A DNA stretch of 36,436 nucleotides. Origin: a virus. The stretch's first letter is position 1. Each line of letters begins with the position of its first letter. The position numbers were made by a program, and so were the translations under genes. Below, piece by piece: positions 32,401 through 36,436 of this stretch. The notes beneath the pieces were generated by a model. The model made no database searches and was not told the origin of the DNA. It was given only the letters and a program-made list of their open reading frames with translations. The DNA lies in IMG/VR virus record IMGVR_UViG_3300027714_000051, positions 1-36,436 of that record; one strand, written 5' to 3'.

Positions 32401-35210
32401 GAAGCATAAACATCAGCCGAAGCTGTTGATAGAGTAATGGTGGTAAGCTTGTGGTTTGGTGTTATCGTAAACGTTGTTGTATGAGGGCCAAATGGTTCTT
32501 CTACACGAGCTTTTATTCTATGTCTAATAATAGCATCTGTAGAATGTGTAGCTCTATAATTTTCTTGGGTTCTTAAAGAACTAGTTTCAGAACTTAAAAA
32601 AGTATCTGTGTAACCATATAGAATTCTAGCTGATCTTGCCGTAGTGTCTGTACTAGAAGATGTTTCACCATCCCATTTATTTTCATAGCTCATGGTCGAG
32701 TGAATTATAGGAGCTACAGTTGCACTCATTGTCAGAGATGATAGAACTCCAGGGATTATACTTAAAATATTTTCTGTAGAAGTAAATGATGCTGACACTT
32801 CTAAATTTGAACTAAAATTATTTTCTTGCCAAGATGATGTATAATTAAGTACTTTTCTATCTGAATCGTATAATTCATGACTTCCTGTGGAAATCCAGTC
32901 ACCACTAGAAGTTGATAAAGTTATAGTAGGAGAATCTGGAGTATTAAATGCTGTAGTTGTAATCGTAGTTTCAGGGCCAAATGGTTCTGTTACTTTTGCT
33001 TTAACTCTATATCTAATAACAGACTCACTTATATAATCATCAGTTCTATCAAAGTCTAATAGACTTGCAGTTTCCGAGGTTCTTAAAGATGACGTATAAT
33101 CATATAATATTCTAGAAGTCCTATTATTAGTAGCTGTCTCAGTATCATAAGCAGTTTCCAATTCTACTTCGATATTACTAATATCTGTAGAACCAGTATC
33201 ATTTATAAGTAGGTTTGAATATGTTCCAGTAGTTGTAGTTAAACCAGTATTTGTTGCTGGATTACCAAAACTTGCACTTATTAAATAACTCCCAGGATCA
33301 AAACTACTAGATTGCCAAGATGAAGTATAAATACTTACTCTAAGGTTTTCAGAATTCAAAGCTGAACTACTTATCTCTAAATCGGTACTTCCAGTTTTGA
33401 ATGCTAAGGTATGAATAGTAGAACCATCTTTTTTAATATAAACAGGAGTTGATTTATGATCTGGCCCAAATGGTTCTTGTATTTTTGCAAGAACTCTATA
33501 TCTAATAACAGACTCACTTATATATTCAACTGCTTTTGTATAATCTTCTAAGCTAGCAGTATGATGTTCAAGTAAACTAGCAGTATGACCATATAAGACG
33601 CTTCCAGTTCTTTCATAAACAGCATCGCCACTAAATGATGAACTTTCTATTTGGACTTTAATATCTGATATCTCTACATTGGGAATTGCTGTTACATTTA
33701 TTCGTATAGGATCTCCACTTGAAGCACTAAAATGGTGTTGAGAACCATGTCTTACACCATCATCTATATCCAGTAGCTGAGCATCCGATGTTTGTGGTCC
33801 ATAATATCTATTACTCTTACCTACAGCTATAGGAATCCAACCATTAGATTCTGTTGCATTAGTTGTTGAACTATAAGCCGATCCATAACTAGAAGCTGTA
33901 TATGACGTTCCAGCATGACCATCCATTTGTACCCAATGAACATTATAATAACTATATATATTATCGTTAGTATTATAATTAATTTTTACTTTTGTTCTAT
34001 GAGCAGCAGCAGCTGTGTAACCGTCGGGTTCTTGTATCTCTGCACAAGTTCTAATTCTAACAAGAGACTCCGTATAAATAGCATCAAGACTAGACGTATC
34101 AGTTGGTGTAAATTCTCTATCATAAAGCATTGGTACTTCATAATAGGCTCCAACCGTATTTGTATACGACCCACTTTCAACTTGAGTTCTTATGTTGGTT
34201 ATGGAAGCTGTTGGAGGAGGAACTACGGTTAAGGTAAAGGAATCCGAGTCTGTGTTATTATTCAGGTTATTATCACTAATAGTTACATGAATATTCTCGC
34301 TAAAATTGGCTTGATTAAGTATAACTTCATTGGTACTATTATCTACAAGATATTGGGATATACTAGCAGTGAAGTTTAAACCATTAGAAGATGATAATGC
34401 GACGTTACCAGCACCTTGTGCATGACTTTGAGTATAGATAGTTGATGCATCTGTCATGACCCCATTTTTTAAAACCATACTATATCTATGGGCAGAAGAT
34501 AATGATGGATTATCTGTTGATCTAGTTACATCTACCCTTCTTATAAAATCACCTTCATCTGAGTTATCATCACTACTACCAGTTAATTCAAAAATTATAC
34601 TTCCAATAGCTGAATCGTGCTCCATAGATAAAGTCCGATTTGTTGGTAATACTAAGGTTGGTGGTATGTTTATAAAAGCTTTTATAGTTATTGTTGTAAA
34701 TAAGCTTCTACCATCTCCACTACCAGTATTAACAGCATTTACCATATATCGATGTACGCCGGGAGCTAAATCATTTTCAAACGGATAATCTCCTGAGGTA
34801 TCACCCCCATCTACTCGATCGCTTCCAGTATATGAGGATAAGGATCCAGATTGAATAGTTTCAAAACCATTATCTGTTAACTTATAAAATGAATAATAAT
34901 TAGGGGTAAATGTTGCTGAATGGGTTGTAGCAATAATAACATAACTAACACTTGCGGTATCAGTACCAGTTCCTAAATCAATAAAAGTATCTTCAGAAGT
35001 TGGAGTACCATCTTCAATTCTGGTTGGATTCCCAGCAAAGAAATCATCAGTACCTATACCAGTAAGTCCTGAACCATCACCGATAAAAGTACCTGCAGTA
35101 ATTGTACCATCTACAGCAATAGAACCGGTAACATTAATACCAGTTTTAAATTGGGCTTGAGCTCCTGTTTGTACCCACTGACTACTTGTAAATTGATGTA
35201 TTCCACTCAT
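29469..35210 (-). CDS. Giant adhesin-like tail protein with EPFGP repeats (1913 aa)
   Basis: Very long structural protein of the fibre operon. The N-terminus, MSGIHQFTSSQWVQTGAQAQ then FIGDGSGLTGIG (about residues 42-53), is paralogous to the 165-aa gene just upstream. A cadherin/Ig-like region follows (about 170-330), ending HVTISDNNLNNNTDSDSFTL. Then come at least five related modules of about 160 residues, each with a strand of the type VIRYRVLAKIQEPFGP, centred near residues 393, 580, 743, 905 and 1063 (the first reads EPDGY). A further large region without recognised domains extends to a beta-rich C-terminus containing YIDWNVGQHSAFASDNIVIV. Likely a long, flexible receptor-binding or baseplate-side fibre. 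No signal peptide or catalytic motif seen. Confidence 0.85.
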   Translation of the reverse strand: MSGIHQFTSSQWVQTGAQAQFKTGINVTGSIAVDGTITAGTFIGDGSGLTGIGTDDFFAGNPTRIEDGTPTSEDTFIDLGTGTDTASVSYVIIATTHSATFTPNYYSFYKLTDNGFETIQSGSLSSYTGSDRVDGGDTSGDYPFENDLAPGVHRYMVNAVNTGSGDGRSLFTTITIKAFINIPPTLVLPTNRTLSMEHDSAIGSIIFELTGSSDDNSDEGDFIRRVDVTRSTDNPSLSSAHRYSMVLKNGVMTDASTIYTQSHAQGAGNVALSSSNGLNFTASISQYLVDNSTNEVILNQANFSENIHVTISDNNLNNNTDSDSFTLTVVPPPTASITNIRTQVESGSYTNTVGAYYEVPMLYDREFTPTDTSSLDAIYTESLVRIRTCAEIQEPDGYTAAAAHRTKVKINYNTNDNIYSYYNVHWVQMDGHAGTSYTASSYGSAYSSTTNATESNGWIPIAVGKSNRYYGPQTSDAQLLDIDDGVRHGSQHHFSASSGDPIRINVTAIPNVEISDIKVQIESSSFSGDAVYERTGSVLYGHTASLLEHHTASLEDYTKAVEYISESVIRYRVLAKIQEPFGPDHKSTPVYIKKDGSTIHTLAFKTGSTDLEISSSALNSENLRVSIYTSSWQSSSFDPGSYLISASFGNPATNTGLTTTTGTYSNLLINDTGSTDISNIEVELETAYDTETATNNRTSRILYDYTSSLRTSETASLLDFDRTDDYISESVIRYRVKAKVTEPFGPETTITTTAFNTPDSPTITLSTSSGDWISTGSHELYDSDRKVLNYTSSWQENNFSSNLEVSASFTSTENILSIIPGVLSSLTMSATVAPIIHSTMSYENKWDGETSSSTDTTARSARILYGYTDTFLSSETSSLRTQENYRATHSTDAIIRHRIKARVEEPFGPHTTTFTITPNHKLTTITLSTASADVYASSSAYQTNTSKSIIHYTSSWFEKDYVAGSYTQGHSISDDAATTVSPNIASDPTLAVTASVNSTIDITAQVEQTNSGSNTGGSQRAATYLHGRDRSTIIELSDQADLPNNESKNQMVRARILAHISEPFGPKTATMSTNLNDSDVNNSIPKDITSGSGVSHVESNGSFNYQYTGAFNPIELTGLNPRTISATNPSSDLGSVNITSNTSAFVTMSDQPNSILNFVSLIVSSEWSASGGDLTNYYVPSIVASNNLHNKQVNATITHVPPTLSIIDNSGSMPSDHKDVDYDDNSNSNANATKVSATNFDADVDIYNINSYTGINIINITGTVTAVSPLPSVNDNDEASDTATITLQALPKPPKSIHNEYWAIQGASDHTKNASVGSSRVALKNGILYSGLLPSSSAWAYKSGDDPGDSVSNIFIVNEVAGDNTSYNMDFELPHGVYGKGDKGSLILKINGTETASIDLSGSFSTGNKHTSQSYSALTQSFGTNKLIVTDISPYLGVSQSFYNGSEYFPHGYQKWSAQVQLREKIRDGYNTLQLLKTSGSVTESLTVFDWYYDEYKPTSFNNAPVSWSWAPYNGSDPTMSLSGVSYFKNDVEFEISYSGVIENLANDTYTSSTNVGYVNPETHLDIREGGTYSHTTKPIDPGDTLSWSSHDASDVSIPEIGATASLAYRAEYTPSSGVTHDLDADIYVKKRDLSSAAGTTDVSQTASVGRFVNDNGFIPEHATASHMYYEDMRIPQSQTSNFNTNPSGLGGSDHNYTYWLTASNYTYDSTQSLLENNELQQTVDGHLIYPVANYTGSNIFNPNAPDYTDASGDRYWYRAISVQNITSNGDKNYKFKIGVGTGGDAITQADIWAKNPTGLGQVAFDSLPIRIRAKIPGPIGGNALGEGTPGTGWSLVTGGSGNNEEAGNLDNYFYGASTNFYAESGGYIYIDWNVGQHSAFASDNIVIVELRFKSTATQSRHHIKSLQILDIE
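31990..34070 (-). repeat. Five ~160-residue coding modules with EPFGP signature
   Basis: The signature RVxAxxxEPFGP recurs at about 32020, 32490, 32980 and 33470, with a degenerate copy (EIQEPDGY) near 34030. Spacing is about 470-490 bases for the four close copies and about 560 for the first pair. Each is preceded by a segment of the type RxxRILYxxTxSL, as in the recurring TSRILYDYTSSL. Amino-acid similarity is clear while DNA similarity is moderate, pointing to old tandem duplication. Confidence 0.8.
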
Positions 35211-35708
35211 TTATAACTCATTCGGATTTATAACTACTGTTGTATATTTAATTCTAGTTTTCTTTTGACTAGTGCTCACTGCTAATAATAAATATCTATA
35301 GATTCCAGTATCTAATGTTTGTTCTAGGGTATTTATGAATTGTAAACCATTAGCATTGTTTAGATATCTGGAAGCCTCTTCTGACCATTTACCATCAATA
35401 TCCCTTAAAAATGTAAAGTGCTCGTAGGGCGTTGATGATGTTGCCGTTAGAGTTATAGTTTGTTGACCACTTGTCCCTGTAATCCATGGACCAGCTATTG
35501 TTCCATCAGCAGAAGCAGAACCAAAACTTATATCTGTAGCTTGTGAAGATTCTGGTATACCCATTAAAGTAGATCCATCACCAAAAAAAGAACCACTAAT
35601 CTGTAATGTATTAGCCTCCAAGCTTCCTGTTATAATCATGCCATTTTTGAACTCAGCTACAGCACCCTCTTGTTCTAAAGAACCTGTAAATTCAATTCGG
35701 CCTGACAT
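35211..35708 (-). CDS. Small fibre protein, paralogue of giant N-terminus (165 aa)
   Basis: Begins MSGRIEFTGSLEQEGAVAEF and carries ISGSFFGDGSTLMGIPESSQ, parallel to MSGIHQFTSSQW and FIGDGSGLTGIG in the next gene. Its second half, DTGIYRYLLLAVSTSQKKTR followed by a TTVVIN strand, parallels GVHRYMVNAVNTGSGDGRSL and FTTITI of the giant. It therefore looks like a stand-alone copy of the first ~170 residues of the 1913-aa protein. Its stop is directly followed by the giant's ATG. Could be a cap or adaptor that assembles with it. Confidence 0.78.
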   Translation of the reverse strand: MSGRIEFTGSLEQEGAVAEFKNGMIITGSLEANTLQISGSFFGDGSTLMGIPESSQATDISFGSASADGTIAGPWITGTSGQQTITLTATSSTPYEHFTFLRDIDGKWSEEASRYLNNANGLQFINTLEQTLDTGIYRYLLLAVSTSQKKTRIKYTTVVINPNEL

Positions 35709-36436
35709 TACATCTTCCTTATCATTGCTTTGATTAATCCACCATCGGTAGATTCCAAAGCTTGGGCTATTATTTTACCACCGTATGGTTTAATAGATAA
35801 TTCATAAGGTGAAATTGCTTTACCATAACCCAATCTATTACTAGCTATGATAAAATCTCCAGAATTGCATCGACCATCTATCAACACAGGTTCCGCTCCT
35901 AATATTATAGGATAATCTGTGCCAGGACTAGATATTCCCATGACTAGGTAATCACCTTCTATTGTACATGGTACTAAACCTTTATCAGAATGAACTAAAA
36001 TACTACCTTCTGGCAGATCTCCAATATCTTTTGTTTCCAAATTGATCTCATGAACCCCACCGAAGAAAGTATTTTTTGCATATATATTAGTCCATTTCTT
36101 TGAATCACTTCCTAGACTTCTGGAAGCTTCCGTTGTGTCTGGCAATATATCTTCATCTACTGACGAGAAGTCTGCATTTGACGTTCCTAAGGCTACACCA
36201 TCTTTCCAAAAGCTGGAACCTGAAATTGCTCCACTTGAACTTATAGTAGAACTTGCAGATATACTACCAGAAAAGTAATGTGAGCTTCCATCATCAGTTC
36301 CCCATACATGATCGCCGGCATGTGTTGCTATAGAAGTTTCAGTAAATGCTACTGCATTGAATACTAGAGAACCACTCATTTGAGCAGAGCCACTTATATA
36401 TAGATTTGTCCCATATATAGAAGAAGCTGATACATG
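35708..36436 (-). CDS. Tail fibre, 5'-truncated at window edge
   Basis: The frame is open from the right edge of the window, so the true start lies outside; an internal ATG at 36379 would give 223 aa but is probably not the start, because the preceding in-frame residues (ASSIYGTNLYISGSAQ) match fibre repeats of this operon. The stretch MSGSLVFNAVAFTETS resembles MTGSLIFNGVSFTETA in the 794-aa fibre. The C-terminal ~110 residues form a separate domain, with EGSILVHSDKGLVPCTIEGD, IILGAEPVLIDGRCNSGDFI and IAQALESTDGGLIKAMIRKM. That arrangement looks like a compact beta-barrel cap found at fibre tips. Its stop overlaps the next gene's start. Confidence 0.78.
   Translation of the reverse strand, partial: HVSASSIYGTNLYISGSAQMSGSLVFNAVAFTETSIATHAGDHVWGTDDGSSHYFSGSISASSTISSSGAISGSSFWKDGVALGTSNADFSSVDEDILPDTTEASRSLGSDSKKWTNIYAKNTFFGGVHEINLETKDIGDLPEGSILVHSDKGLVPCTIEGDYLVMGISSPGTDYPIILGAEPVLIDGRCNSGDFIIASNRLGYGKAISPYELSIKPYGGKIIAQALESTDGGLIKAMIRKM

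Noticed and set aside
33915-34232. Plus-strand open frame of 105 aa
   Set aside because: It lies fully inside the giant 1913-aa gene, has a repetitive composition and no ribosome site; a shadow of the coding strand. Other plus-strand frames fail for the same reason.
1-36436. tRNA genes, introns, homing endonucleases or insertion sequences
   Set aside because: No cloverleaf, no interrupted gene and no transposase or endonuclease motif was seen; a computed tRNA scan was not possible.

Overview
The window is a contiguous piece of an AT-rich, T4-like (myovirus-type) tailed phage genome. All recognised genes lie on the minus strand, so transcription runs from the right edge to the left edge. The T4-type virion core is clear: large terminase, portal, prohead protease, acidic scaffold, major capsid protein, and probable neck and tail-completion proteins. 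The low GC, the phoH gene, the phage-borne bS21 ribosomal protein and the style of the tail-fibre proteins resemble marine T4-like phages, such as those of Pelagibacter-type or other low-GC proteobacterial hosts. That host guess is inference. Most genes have Shine-Dalgarno-like sequences, which argues against a Bacteroidota host.

Right part, about 17 to 36.4 kb: a long run of tail-fibre, adhesin and appendage genes, many touching or overlapping. It holds a truncated fibre at the window edge, a small paralogue, a 1913-residue giant with a repeat marked by EPFGP, a 1034-residue protein, an Mtd_N-type fibre, a 794-residue fibre with 18 decapeptide repeats, and a 506-residue fibre ending in what looks like a self-processing chaperone domain. 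Inside the run sits a small methyltransferase that strongly resembles guanidinoacetate/arginine (GAMT/RMT2-type) enzymes. Several small genes (54, 59 and 62 aa) lie between the fibres.

Middle part, about 12.5 to 17 kb: a protein with two P-loop kinase domains, a zinc-binding protein, a holin-like membrane protein and the large terminase.

Left part, 0 to 12.5 kb: portal, three small or medium assembly proteins, prohead protease, two uncharacterised proteins of 247 and 447 aa, a 69-aa protein, a bS21-like protein with a terminator on each side, scaffold, major capsid protein followed by a terminator, PhoH, then probable neck proteins gp13 and gp14 and tail-completion protein gp15. The T4 tail sheath and tube genes (18 and 19), which in T4 lie between 17 and 20, are absent here, so the order is rearranged relative to T4.

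Two classes of short repeated intergenic elements precede genes and probably act as phage promoters. Class I has the sense core GATATTTATA. Class II is bipartite, TTCTTATATT followed closely by TATAnATAA, and its second half resembles the T4 late promoter. No tRNA, rRNA, CRISPR array, insertion sequence or integrase was seen. All family calls come from reading the sequence, with no database search.
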